Shown in pieces: positions 22,975 to 29,630 of a stretch of DNA of 40,685 nt. Origin of the DNA: a virus; IMG/VR virus record IMGVR_UViG_3300005289_000011, positions 1-40,685 of that record. The stretch is one strand, 5' to 3'. Position numbers and translations under genes: made by a program. The notes below the pieces were generated by a model. It was not told the origin of the DNA and did no database searches. It saw only the letters and a program-made list of their open reading frames with translations. Numbering within the stretch: the stretch's first letter is position 1; each line of letters opens with the position of its first letter.

Positions 22975-23438
22975 CACTGCCCCTCCACCGGCGCAAAGAA
23001 CGCCTTAGCCATCGTCTGGCAGAATGTGCCCAACGTTCCATCATTGGCGTACGCCCTGCCGATCTCACCGGCTGCAGCGTAACCGGCCTGCGTTAGCTGC
23101 TGGCCATTCATGCCCGTTTCATTCATGGCATTGGTTGCGATGAACCTTGCCAAGTCTGTAGGCGCATTGATCCCGCAGAATTGCTCGGCAACAATCACGT
23201 TAACGAGTGCCTTTGTCGCTTCCTGAGAAAACGCATACGACGCGGCAAACACGACAACTGCCGCACTGGCCAATCCAATCACAAGACCAGCGCGCCTGCC
23301 GTTTGGTGTTGATCTCACGTCCGGCTCCGCTGGCTTGGCATTGTCCACGTGATCGTAAACGCATGGGTCATTCGACCCAAAGCAGCAATAACCTTGTGTG
23401 TCCCGAAAGATCGGGCATGCGTGTGTTGAGGGGGTCAT
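22974..23438 (-). CDS. Single-pass membrane protein with Cys-rich N-terminus (154 aa)
   Basis: N-terminal ~45 residues contain five Cys (HACPIFRDTQGYCCFGSNDP and CVYD). One membrane segment follows (AGLVIGLASAAVVVFAASYA), and then a ~85-residue domain with two Cys (AEQFCGINAPTDLARFIATN, LGTFCQTMAKAF). With the positive-inside rule (RR just before the segment) the N-terminus is cytoplasmic and the larger domain periplasmic. An envelope role such as superinfection exclusion is possible but unproven. No family recognised. Confidence 0.62.
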   Translation of the reverse strand: MTPSTHACPIFRDTQGYCCFGSNDPCVYDHVDNAKPAEPDVRSTPNGRRAGLVIGLASAAVVVFAASYAFSQEATKALVNVIVAEQFCGINAPTDLARFIATNAMNETGMNGQQLTQAGYAAAGEIGRAYANDGTLGTFCQTMAKAFFAPVEGQ

Positions 23439-23662
23439 TTTGGTTCTCCTTCGCGAGCGGCAAGCATGGCGTCTGCGATTGCGTATGAATTAGAAGCTAG
23501 TTCACTAAGAGAAAGATTTGCGCCGTGCGGTAAAGCATCTGTTACGGCCACAATCGCCTGCCCCGCAAACCAATCGCGCAACGTCATGCCACTCATCCCA
23601 TTGTCTCCGCAGCCCGGTATGCTGACCGGATATGCAGGCCCACCCGTTTTAATCTCACTCAT
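23435..23662 (-). CDS. Small phage protein with MTLRDWFAGQA motif (75 aa)
   Basis: GPAYPVSIPG then GMSGMTLRDWFAGQAIVAVT and the ending SYAIADAMLAAREGEPK. This composite pattern recurs in small early proteins of many phages; no function is known. First gene of the leftward early operon, starting about 30 bases downstream of a consensus -10. Overlaps the next gene as ATGA. Confidence 0.75.
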   Translation of the reverse strand: MSEIKTGGPAYPVSIPGCGDNGMSGMTLRDWFAGQAIVAVTDALPHGANLSLSELASNSYAIADAMLAAREGEPK

Positions 23663-23691
23663 CTCTCATCTCCATCTCGTTCGATGCCCCA

Positions 23692-23719
23692 ACGATACGC
23701 CATAACGGGCGGATGTCAA
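23692..23719 (-). promoter_or_regulatory. Leftward promoter TTGACA-N16-TATCGT
   Basis: TTGACA 23719-23714, a 16-base spacer, and TATCGT 23697-23692, placing the start about 23 bases before the 23662 ATG. It lies downstream of the mirrored promoter, so the leftward operon may have two starts. Confidence 0.6.
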
Positions 23720-23751
23720 CGGGCAAGATAAAGATTTTAACTCTTTGAAGG

Positions 23752-23780
23752 ATAGTACACGCAATAGACCGCCATGCCTA
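23752..23780 (-). promoter_or_regulatory. Mirrored early promoter, leftward (TAGGCA-N17-TACTAT)
   Basis: Minus strand TAGGCA 23780-23775, a 17-base spacer and TACTAT 23757-23752. The -35 overlaps the end of the 21-bp element 23778-23798, so a protein bound there would block or contact polymerase. Weak -35, fair -10. Confidence 0.55.
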
Positions 23781-23798
23781 TCGTTTAACATGTTGAAA
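23778..23798. repeat. 21-bp inverted element, left copy (operator-like)
   Basis: Perfect inverted copy of 24057-24077. Contains a palindromic core AACATGTT within TTTAACATGTTGAAA, plus an asymmetric CTATCG arm facing the -35. No third copy was seen in the window. Confidence 0.9.
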
Positions 23799-24056
23799 TA
23801 ACTGGTGAATTTCCCTGATTTTAGATGGATAGACAGATAGGCATATACACCCATATAGACACCCGCCCCCTAAGATCAGAGAAAGTGAAGGAAATACAGT
23901 GCCTTAATAGATATCAAAATATATAGATATAGATAGATTTTACCTTAAAGACTACCCGCTACCCTACCCCATCTTAAGGGCCTATCTCCTACCTATCTAT
24001 ATGTATGTTATAGCCTACCCGTCTATCCATCCCAAAACGGCAAAATCAGCGTTGTT

Positions 24057-24077
24057 TTTCAACATGTTAAACGATAG
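24057..24077. repeat. 21-bp inverted element, right copy (operator-like)
   Basis: Perfect inverted copy of 23778-23798. Its GATAG end overlaps the -35 of the rightward early promoter. Confidence 0.9.
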
Positions 24078-24103
24078 TCAAGTGCGCCTATTGTATGTAC
24101 TAT
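24075..24103 (+). promoter_or_regulatory. Mirrored early promoter, rightward (TAGTCA-N17-TACTAT)
   Basis: TAGTCA 24075-24080, a 17-base spacer and TACTAT 24098-24103, the mirror image of the leftward promoter. It would start the replication operon transcript near 24110, with a 125-base leader. Confidence 0.58.
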
Positions 24104-24174
24104 GCTACTCCCCCAATCCTGAAATCAGGAGGTGGCCACTTGCGATCGGGTGAAGTTGGGGGTACAAAAGAACA

Positions 24175-24207
24175 AGGCCCGGAGCGTGTGGTGCGCTCGA
24201 CGGGCCT
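24175..24207 (+). promoter_or_regulatory. Long hairpin in the early leader RNA
   Basis: AGGCCCG + GAGCG pair with CGCTC + GA bulge + CGGGCCT around a seven-base loop: twelve pairs. No T-tract follows, so it is not a simple terminator. A smaller palindrome CCTGAAATCAGG (24119-24130) lies upstream. It may protect the message or act as an RNA element on polymerase or translation. Confidence 0.6.
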
Positions 24208-24236
24208 CTAACCAAGGATGACAGGGGAAGTGTCAA

Positions 24237-24473
24237 ATGGCTGATAGCCAAATTATCAAATCAGAGACGTGGCCGCAAGAAGACAATTCAAGGCGGAAAA
24301 ATTTCATAGACGAACTTGATGTCGGCGAATTCATGATTCGGTGCATAGACACTATCAAGGTGTCTCAAAGAGTTTATTCGTATGCCTACAGAACTGGCAA
24401 GAAGTTTAAGATAAGGCAGCGCGAAGACGAATTTGGTCGCCCTAACGGCATCCTTATCACTCGCGTAGAATAG
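24237..24473 (+). CDS. Unknown 78-aa protein, first gene of replication operon
   Basis: MADSQIIKSETWPQEDNSRR and on through DELDVGEFMIRCIDTIKVSQ to a basic strand-rich end (YRTGKKFKIRQREDEFGRPN then GILITRVE). The ribosome site AGGGGAAG lies ahead of ATG. The C-terminal part resembles the start of small single-strand DNA-binding or plasmid-control folds, but I cannot name a family. It is eight bases upstream of the primase gene. A replication-linked role is inferred only from place. Confidence 0.65.
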   Translation: MADSQIIKSETWPQEDNSRRKNFIDELDVGEFMIRCIDTIKVSQRVYSYAYRTGKKFKIRQREDEFGRPNGILITRVE

Positions 24474-24481
24474 GCTTCATC

Positions 24482-26857
24482 ATGAAAAAAACAGAACTCC
24501 TGCGCTCCTTCGCTGAGAACGATATTGCCGTTCTACTGCTTAAGGCCATTGATCCAGAATACGATTCACCCGTTAACGGTAAGCAGCCCCTCAAGTCCAA
24601 ATGGCAAGCCTCAAGCGTGCCTGACGCAGATGACCTAGAAGACATGATTGAGATCGTGGAGCTATCTGGGTGCGGCTACGGCGTACTTGTTAGCAACCTC
24701 CTGGTCATCGACGTTGACGCTAGAAATGGTGGCGTCGAATCGTATGAAAATCTGGTTCAGCAATTCCCAGAAATATTAGGGTGCGGCCTCATTGTCGAAA
24801 CCGGCAGCGGCGGCGGATCTCGGCATCTTTATTTCAAACTTGATCCAAGCGTTAGAGTTTCCAAGAACGTCAAGGAATACCCTGGTATCGACTTCAAGCA
24901 CTCTGGGATGGTCGTCGGCCCCGGCTCTATGCATCGCTCTGGCCGTGCATACACGGTTCTATCAGGCTCAGTCGAAGACATAGACGAAGCTCCTGACGGA
25001 TTGGTCGAACTTCTTAAGCCCCAAGCTTACGAACGCATCCAGCACGACGGCGAAGACATGGTAGTGACTGACTTCCTGCTGAAGTCGGCACTGGAGCACG
25101 TCACCTGCTATGACGACTACCATGAATGGATCAACATCGGCATGGCTATTCACCATGCCACGAATGGCGATGGACTGGCGATCTGGGATGGATGGTCATC
25201 AAAGAGTAAGGAATATTCCGCCCGTGACGTGAATTACAAATGGGGCGGATTCGGCAAGGTAGGTGTCGCACCTGTAACAGCCGGAACAATCTTCAAACTC
25301 GCAGCTGACAACGGCTGGAAACGCCCCTATGACGAACTGGAAAACGTCGTCATCCCGGAAGCATGGTATTCATGGGCATACAAGGAACAAGCAGCAACAG
25401 AAGAGTTTGAGGCAGCGGTAGCGGCTGGAGATCCTATTCAGGAAGAAACCAGAGTTGATTATCGTCTTGCCCAAATCGACAACTTCCCGATACCACTTGA
25501 CGATATCGACATTACGCAGCCTCCAGGGTTTGCCGGGGAACTTGCAAGGTGGATCGATGCAAGATGTTCAAAGCCGCGAAGATACCTATCGGCAATGGGG
25601 GCCGTCTATGCACTATCCGTTATCGGTGGATTGCGACACGCTGGCACTGATGGGCAGAACACGCGGTCTAACATGATCGTGATAGGTTCCGCGCAATCGG
25701 CATCCGGCAAGGGTCCGGTGCTTGGAGCGGTCAGGACGATTATCTCTGCGGCTGGGTTGGGTGAAACCACCTATGGCGGTATCACATCAGAACGCGAGAT
25801 GATTGACAATCTAATCGAACATCAATCGGCAAACTACGTCATGGACGAAATCGGGGACAAGCTTGGAAACGTGTCATCCACAAAGGCAAACGTCGCCAGC
25901 TACAACATCGGGACCATACAGGCGATCCTTGATCTGTTCACCAAGTCTGGCGAGGACCATCCTCTTAACGGCAAGCATCGTCGTGACTTGCGGGAACGGA
26001 TCAAGGCGGAATACGCGCAGCATCAAAAGCGTGTGGAAGAGAACGAAGACGAGAACGGATATTCAGCACGAAAGCTTGAAAACCTGAAGGCAAGGCTAAA
26101 TGCTGAAAGTCTTAACTGCCCATATCTCTCCATATTCGGGGTGACGACGCCAGGGCAGTTGCGCCCGACAATGAATCTTCACAACGCCAGTAATGGCTTG
26201 CTTGGCCGTGCTTTCCTGTGCGCTGAGGACGATGACCACCCGCGAACCCGCAAGAACTTTTCGCCGCCGTCTATGCCAATGGGGATGATGATGCGGATTT
26301 GTAATATCGCCAACGGCGGCGACCTGGAAATGTATTCCATGCGCGTGGAATCGCCGTCTAACATGGTGCCTATTGCCTATTCTAAGGAAGCCGCCGCCTT
26401 GTTGGAGACATTCAACGAATGGCAGGAGAACTACGCAGAGTTCCAGGAGATGGAATTCGGCGGGCCATTCGGTCCTATTTACAACAGAATGACTGAGAAG
26501 GCGAAGAAGATCGCGCTCACTTTGGCCATGGAAGAGAAGATCGTAACGGAAGAGTTTGCCAGATGGGCCATTGCCGCGTCATGGAAAGACGCAAATTCCA
26601 AGATCGAAATGATCAAGCAATATGACCCTGAATATTCCAAGCGCGTTGACATCAAAGATATGCTGGTAAAGCAGATCACCAAAAAGCCAGGGCAGGCCGT
26701 GGGGCAGATCTGCAACGGCAACCGCACCTTGCGAGACATGGACCGGGAGAAGGTCAACACTATCCTTGGAATCCTTGTGAAGGAAGGCAAGGTGACGGCG
26801 CACGTGTCGGTTAACTCTCAGACAAAGCAGAAGGTGGTTAAGTACCATCCGAAATGA
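24482..26857 (+). CDS. Bifunctional DNA primase/polymerase with helicase-like DUF3987 region
   Basis: 791 residues. The prim-pol domain has LLVIDVDARNGG (Asp77, Asp79, metal site), VETGSGGGSRHLYFK (His115) and PGIDFKHSGMVVGPGSMH. A PriCT-2-like module lies at about 195-290 (DYHEWINIGMAIHHATNGDG). The third region (about 360-700) has Walker A-like SAQSASGKGP near 402-411 and NYVMDEIGD near 450, as in DUF3987 helicase-like proteins. It would lay primers and unwind DNA at the origin. The phage shows no separate replicative polymerase, so host polymerase III is presumably used. The gene ends just before a bidirectional terminator. Confidence 0.9.
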   Translation: MKKTELLRSFAENDIAVLLLKAIDPEYDSPVNGKQPLKSKWQASSVPDADDLEDMIEIVELSGCGYGVLVSNLLVIDVDARNGGVESYENLVQQFPEILGCGLIVETGSGGGSRHLYFKLDPSVRVSKNVKEYPGIDFKHSGMVVGPGSMHRSGRAYTVLSGSVEDIDEAPDGLVELLKPQAYERIQHDGEDMVVTDFLLKSALEHVTCYDDYHEWINIGMAIHHATNGDGLAIWDGWSSKSKEYSARDVNYKWGGFGKVGVAPVTAGTIFKLAADNGWKRPYDELENVVIPEAWYSWAYKEQAATEEFEAAVAAGDPIQEETRVDYRLAQIDNFPIPLDDIDITQPPGFAGELARWIDARCSKPRRYLSAMGAVYALSVIGGLRHAGTDGQNTRSNMIVIGSAQSASGKGPVLGAVRTIISAAGLGETTYGGITSEREMIDNLIEHQSANYVMDEIGDKLGNVSSTKANVASYNIGTIQAILDLFTKSGEDHPLNGKHRRDLRERIKAEYAQHQKRVEENEDENGYSARKLENLKARLNAESLNCPYLSIFGVTTPGQLRPTMNLHNASNGLLGRAFLCAEDDDHPRTRKNFSPPSMPMGMMMRICNIANGGDLEMYSMRVESPSNMVPIAYSKEAAALLETFNEWQENYAEFQEMEFGGPFGPIYNRMTEKAKKIALTLAMEEKIVTEEFARWAIAASWKDANSKIEMIKQYDPEYSKRVDIKDMLVKQITKKPGQAVGQICNGNRTLRDMDREKVNTILGILVKEGKVTAHVSVNSQTKQKVVKYHPK

Positions 26858-26861
26858 GAAA

Positions 26862-26880
26862 GGCCCGCACTAGGCGGGCC
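26862..26880. terminator. Bidirectional terminator between primase and leftward operon
   Basis: GGCCCGC-ACTAG-GCGGGCC, seven perfect pairs, with AATTT after it on the plus strand and TTTCTC after it on the minus strand. It lies between the converging primase gene and the 26922 gene. Confidence 0.8.
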
Positions 26881-26921
26881 AATTTACAAGAATGTATGAG
26901 TATTCGGATTTTGATTTTCCG

Positions 26922-27140
26922 TCATTTGGCATCACCTCCTTTCTTCGCCCCTGCTGGGCCAAAAAGAGAAACATGCAGCCATTCAACTAGGCGCTCCCCG
27001 TCTTTTGGATTGGGAGCGCCCCCATGCGGTTCAAAATCTGAAGTCAAAATGTAATCTCCTAAATTTACATTCCTTGTTAGAATGTAATATTGCCCATCCG
27101 GGCCGTCAAAGCGATAGCCCTTTTCCCTTAAGTTAGCCAC
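26922..27140 (-). CDS. Unknown 72-aa protein, last gene of leftward operon
   Basis: Start chosen at GTG 27140, seven bases after GGAGG; it overlaps the end of the 30-aa membrane peptide gene. The product (MANLREKGYRFDGPDGQYYI, then LTSDFEPHGGAPNPKDGERL, ending FGPAGAKKGGDAK) is probably a small beta fold with a disordered basic tail. No family recognised. Confidence 0.6.
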   Translation of the reverse strand: MANLREKGYRFDGPDGQYYILTRNVNLGDYILTSDFEPHGGAPNPKDGERLVEWLHVSLFGPAGAKKGGDAK

Positions 27141-27220
27141 ATCAATACCTCCCAAACCGTAACCCCAACCACCATCATGACCGCCGATAGCGTGGCGAGT
27201 TTTGCCAGGGTGGAGTTCAT
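27128..27220 (-). CDS. 30-aa membrane micropeptide
   Basis: MNSTLAKLATLSAVMMVVGV then TVWEVLMWLT: a single hydrophobic helix with a one-Lys N-terminus. Very strong ribosome site (AGGAGAGAAGCC) just ahead of ATG. The start overlaps the previous stop as ATGA, and the next gene starts inside its 3' end. Coupling on both sides argues that it is translated. Single-helix phage peptides often act in the inner membrane (lysis control or exclusion); its role here is unknown. Confidence 0.6.
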   Translation of the reverse strand: MNSTLAKLATLSAVMMVVGVTVWEVLMWLT

Positions 27221-27501
27221 GGCTTCTCTCCTAGGATGGCGGCGGCTACAGTCTCATCCATCCTTTGCCTAAAATACGGGTCTTCATCGTATGACTTGAA
27301 CTCAAACGGGTATTCGCCATTATAGCCCTCACCAGAGTTCATGAAACCAAGCTTATAGCCCTCGCGCAAGGATCTATCTCTCTCAGCAGCAAGGGCGGCG
27401 GCGATGATGTAGGTCCACGATTTTTCCGCCACGCCGTTCCATGCGCCCTCCGCCGCTACCTCTTCCGCTGCTCTAAGAATATCTTCAGGATAAGCTGTCA
27501 T
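27217..27501 (-). CDS. Unknown 94-aa protein
   Basis: Start chosen at ATG 27501 (MTAYPEDILRAAEEVAAEGA) with GGGAG eight bases upstream. Acidic, with two N-terminal helices. The end RQRMDETVAAAILGEKP and the opening YPEDILRAAEEV are common in small phage early proteins. No function known. It overlaps neighbours by 4 bases on both sides. Confidence 0.62.
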   Translation of the reverse strand: MTAYPEDILRAAEEVAAEGAWNGVAEKSWTYIIAAALAAERDRSLREGYKLGFMNSGEGYNGEYPFEFKSYDEDPYFRQRMDETVAAAILGEKP

Positions 27502-27698
27502 GCTCGACGCTCCCAAGGGTATGGCTGTCGCGGCTTATTCAGTCGCTTCAAAGCATCAGGAATTTCCGCGTCTGTGCAATACGGATATCCGTCTTTCGGC
27601 GCGTACTCGTATCCAGTGTGACGGCAGACGGTTCCGACCGCATACGGAATATATTCGCCGTCTTCCGTGAGCTTTATGAACCGCCAATATCCCATCAC
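27498..27698 (-). CDS. Unknown 66-aa protein
   Basis: Starts at GTG 27698 or ATG 27695, in TGATG overlap with the regulator stop. MGYWRFIKLTEDGEYIPYAV then HTGYEYAPKDGYPYCTDAEI and ending PRQPYPWERRA: aromatic-rich and likely a small beta fold. No family recognised. It is in a chain of overlapping genes behind the repressor-like gene. Confidence 0.58.
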   Translation of the reverse strand: MMGYWRFIKLTEDGEYIPYAVGTVCRHTGYEYAPKDGYPYCTDAEIPDALKRLNKPRQPYPWERRA

Positions 27699-27937
27699 GC
27701 ACCCCCACCCTGAGCCAACCGCGCCCGCAAAACCTCAACCTCTTCCGGGTTATCCTTCATATAACGTGACAGCTTTTCCAGCGTGTCATAGCGAGGAATG
27801 CCGCGACGATGGCCGTTCTTGATGCGCGAGATGGTCACGAAGCTGATGCCGGTTGCGTTGGCAACAGTGTTGCCACCCCGGATCTTGAGGCCTTCAATGA
27901 TTTCATCAACGGTCATACCGTTTACAACTAGGGACAT
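27695..27937 (-). CDS. Cro/CI-like helix-turn-helix regulator (80 aa)
   Basis: Start at ATG 27937 with AGGAGAAAATTTGC. The helix-turn-helix spans TVANATGISFVTISRIKNGH followed by RRGIPRYDTLEKLSRYM, the XRE/Cro layout (turn around TGIS, recognition helix FVTISRIKNG). There is no C-terminal protease or dimer domain, so it resembles Cro more than a full CI. It heads a leftward operon facing the rightward ATPase-SSB genes, with an inverted repeat between the two starts, so it probably represses both directions. No lysogeny genes accompany it. Confidence 0.78.
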   Translation of the reverse strand: MSLVVNGMTVDEIIEGLKIRGGNTVANATGISFVTISRIKNGHRRGIPRYDTLEKLSRYMKDNPEEVEVLRARLAQGGGA

Positions 27938-27950
27938 GCAAATTTTCTCC

Positions 27951-27985
27951 TGCGTGTTAAATTTATGCGTTGACACTAACACGCA
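27951..27985. promoter_or_regulatory. Inverted-repeat operator between regulator and ATPase genes
   Basis: TGCGTGTTA at 27951-27959 and TAACACGCA at 27977-27985: a perfect nine-base inverted repeat with 17 bases between. A third half-site-like TGCGTTGAC lies at 27966-27974. It overlaps the regulator leader on one side and the -35 of the rightward promoter on the other. It is the natural target of the adjacent regulator. Confidence 0.78.
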
Positions 27986-27998
27986 TCACCGCCATAGT
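27970..27998 (+). promoter_or_regulatory. Rightward promoter TTGACA-N17-CATAGT for recombination genes
   Basis: TTGACA 27970-27975, a 17-base spacer, and CATAGT 27993-27998. The spacer holds one arm of the operator. It does not share the spacer pattern of the five-promoter family. Confidence 0.7.
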
Positions 27999-28028
27999 GC
28001 AAGCGTTGAAGAGAAAAGGAGAGCGAAT

Positions 28029-28802
28029 ATGTCGCTTCTTGATGAAGCTGCTTCCGATGAAGCAGGCCCATTGATCTGCACCATTGTAGGTGCGGCGGGC
28101 ACTGGCAAGACAAGTCTTGCCGCAACATTCCCGAAACCATTCATGATCAGAACCCAGGGTGAACGCGTACCAGATGACGCGCCTCAGCGGCCTAAGAGCG
28201 TGGGTATTACTGAAACAAGTGAGAGTTTGTGGAATCAGCTAAAGGCTTTGCTGCATGATCCGCATGATTTCCAAACGCTGATTGTGGACTCAGTCTCAGG
28301 ACTGGAAAGCATGTTCACGCAGGAAGTCATTGCATCTGACGGAAAGGCCAAGGGCCTGAACCAAGCACTAGGCGGCTATGGCGCTGGTCCTGCAGCTGTT
28401 GCTGCAATGCATATGCGTGTCCGGAAGGCCGTGGAATACCTTAAGACCAAGCGCAGCATGAATACCGTCTTCTTGGCGCATGCCGATATCACCCGCATCG
28501 ATCCACCGGACGCGGAAGGCTACAGCCAGTATTCGCTGCGGCTGTCCAACAAGTCGGTTGCTCCATACGTGGACAGCGTGGATCTTGTTGGCTTCCTGAA
28601 ACAATCCACCATCCTGACCGGCGAGGAAGGGGCGAAGAAGGCAAAAACCACAGGCGATATCAGCCTTGTGACATATTTGACGCCTGCTTTCGTGTCGAAG
28701 AACCGCTTGGGTATCAAGGAAGATTTGGACGTCAAGCATGGGGAAAACCCGCTTGCGCCTTGGATGGTGAAGGCCGTGGCGAAGAAGGAGGAGAAGGGAT
28801 GA
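28029..28802 (+). CDS. RecA-like AAA_24/Sak4-type ATPase (257 aa)
   Basis: Start at ATG 28029 after AAAGGAGAGCG; an upstream in-frame extension crosses the repressor gene and is not real. Walker A GAAGTGKTSLAATFP (21-35), Walker B TLIVDSVSGLE (about 84-94), then LAHADITRIDPP and VDSVDLVGFL. This matches the phage AAA_24 group, which overlaps Sak4-type single-strand annealing proteins. The SSB-like gene two genes on supports a recombination role: loading or annealing single strands during replication or repair of phage DNA. Confidence 0.82.
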   Translation: MSLLDEAASDEAGPLICTIVGAAGTGKTSLAATFPKPFMIRTQGERVPDDAPQRPKSVGITETSESLWNQLKALLHDPHDFQTLIVDSVSGLESMFTQEVIASDGKAKGLNQALGGYGAGPAAVAAMHMRVRKAVEYLKTKRSMNTVFLAHADITRIDPPDAEGYSQYSLRLSNKSVAPYVDSVDLVGFLKQSTILTGEEGAKKAKTTGDISLVTYLTPAFVSKNRLGIKEDLDVKHGENPLAPWMVKAVAKKEEKG

Positions 28803-28984
28803 GCCATACAATCAGGAAACTGTCAGAATTCAGCACGTCTGAAGAATACACGTTTAGGGTAGATAGCGACGGAAGCCTTGTTACTGATGAGCTTCTTTTG
28901 GTTGAGCCTGAAGATATGCCAGCCTTCATTGAATGGCTGACACGAGAATTCAACACACTCCCGGATAAGGAAAAATCAGCATGA
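28799..28984 (+). CDS. Unknown 61-aa acidic protein between ATPase and SSB
   Basis: ATGA overlaps at both ends, so it is coupled into the ATPase-SSB message. MSHTIRKLSEFSTSEEYTFR then LLLVEPEDMPAFIEWLTREF and DKEKSA. Probably a small alpha-beta protein. No family recognised. Its conserved-looking placement hints at an accessory subunit, but this is only inference. Confidence 0.65.
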   Translation: MSHTIRKLSEFSTSEEYTFRVDSDGSLVTDELLLVEPEDMPAFIEWLTREFNTLPDKEKSA

Positions 28985-29562
28985 GCTTCTGGTCCACATC
29001 AACCGGCGAATCCGCCATCACCGAAACCAAGTCCTTTGAGATTGAAGGCGGCGGCAACATGGCCCCAATCCCGGATGGCGCGCATGTGCTTTCCATGATT
29101 GCCGACGCCAAATGGGCAGAAACGAGGGACAAGGACGCGACTTACATCAACATCAAGTGGGACGTTCTGAAGCCTGAACCTTACGCAAACCGCAAGGTAT
29201 TCCAGAAGCTTTGGGTTGGCGATCTTGACCCATCCGTGAAGGACAAGGACAAGGCTGTCGCCAAGCGTGACAAGGCGTTGCGCATGTTCTCTGTCATTGA
29301 CGCCAATGCAGGCGGAAAGCTCGCCAAGCTGCGCGAGAAGCCGGATGACGACGACTTGGCAGCAGCACTGGTAGGCAAGATGATGGTGATTGGCGTCCGC
29401 GTTTGGGAAACAAAGAACGCCATGGGCGACGACGCTTCCGGCAACTGGGTTTATTTCGTCGGTGAGAAGAATTCCGAGCTTAAGGAGGGGGCCGTGAAGG
29501 CGGGGAAGCCGGTGAGTAAGGCATCGTTTAAGGAAGATATTGCAGACGATTTGCCATTTTAG
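28981..29562 (+). CDS. DUF669-like single-stranded DNA-binding protein
   Basis: 193 residues. MSFWSTSTGESAITETKSFE then GGGNMAPIPDGAHVLSMIAD, WDVLKPEPYANRKVFQKLWV and IGVRVWETKNAMGDDASGNW. This is the DUF669 pattern, an OB-fold-like group found next to phage recombinases. The last residues DIADDLPF copy the acidic tip of bacterial SSB, which docks SSB to host repair proteins. Role inferred: coats single strands in the ATPase and exonuclease pathway. Confidence 0.82.
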   Translation: MSFWSTSTGESAITETKSFEIEGGGNMAPIPDGAHVLSMIADAKWAETRDKDATYINIKWDVLKPEPYANRKVFQKLWVGDLDPSVKDKDKAVAKRDKALRMFSVIDANAGGKLAKLREKPDDDDLAAALVGKMMVIGVRVWETKNAMGDDASGNWVYFVGEKNSELKEGAVKAGKPVSKASFKEDIADDLPF

Positions 29563-29630
29563 TCATTGCGATAAATAACGGGCGCGCTATGGTGGCGCGT
29601 CCTACTAACTGAGGAAGACGGAGAGAGACG

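Larger units (their letters stand above)
23750..24105. promoter_or_regulatory. Mirror-symmetric divergent control region, candidate origin
   Basis: The gap 23663-24236 holds no gene. Around a centre near 23927.5 the two halves are inverted copies in exact register. 23750-23767 pairs with 24088-24105 (16 of 18); then 10 unrelated bases; then 23778-23798 with 24057-24077 (21 of 21); then 25 unrelated bases; then 23824-23842 with 24013-24031 (17 of 19); then CATATAGA blocks. The centre is A+T-rich with many TAGATA/CTATC repeats (about 23825-24030), which look iteron-like. It separates all leftward from all rightward early genes. Roles as double promoter/operator and as replication origin are both plausible. 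Confidence 0.8.

Noticed and set aside
23666-23854. 62-codon leftward frame in the control region
   Set aside because: Crosses the promoter and the 21-bp element; no ribosome site; sequence constraint is explained by the DNA symmetry.
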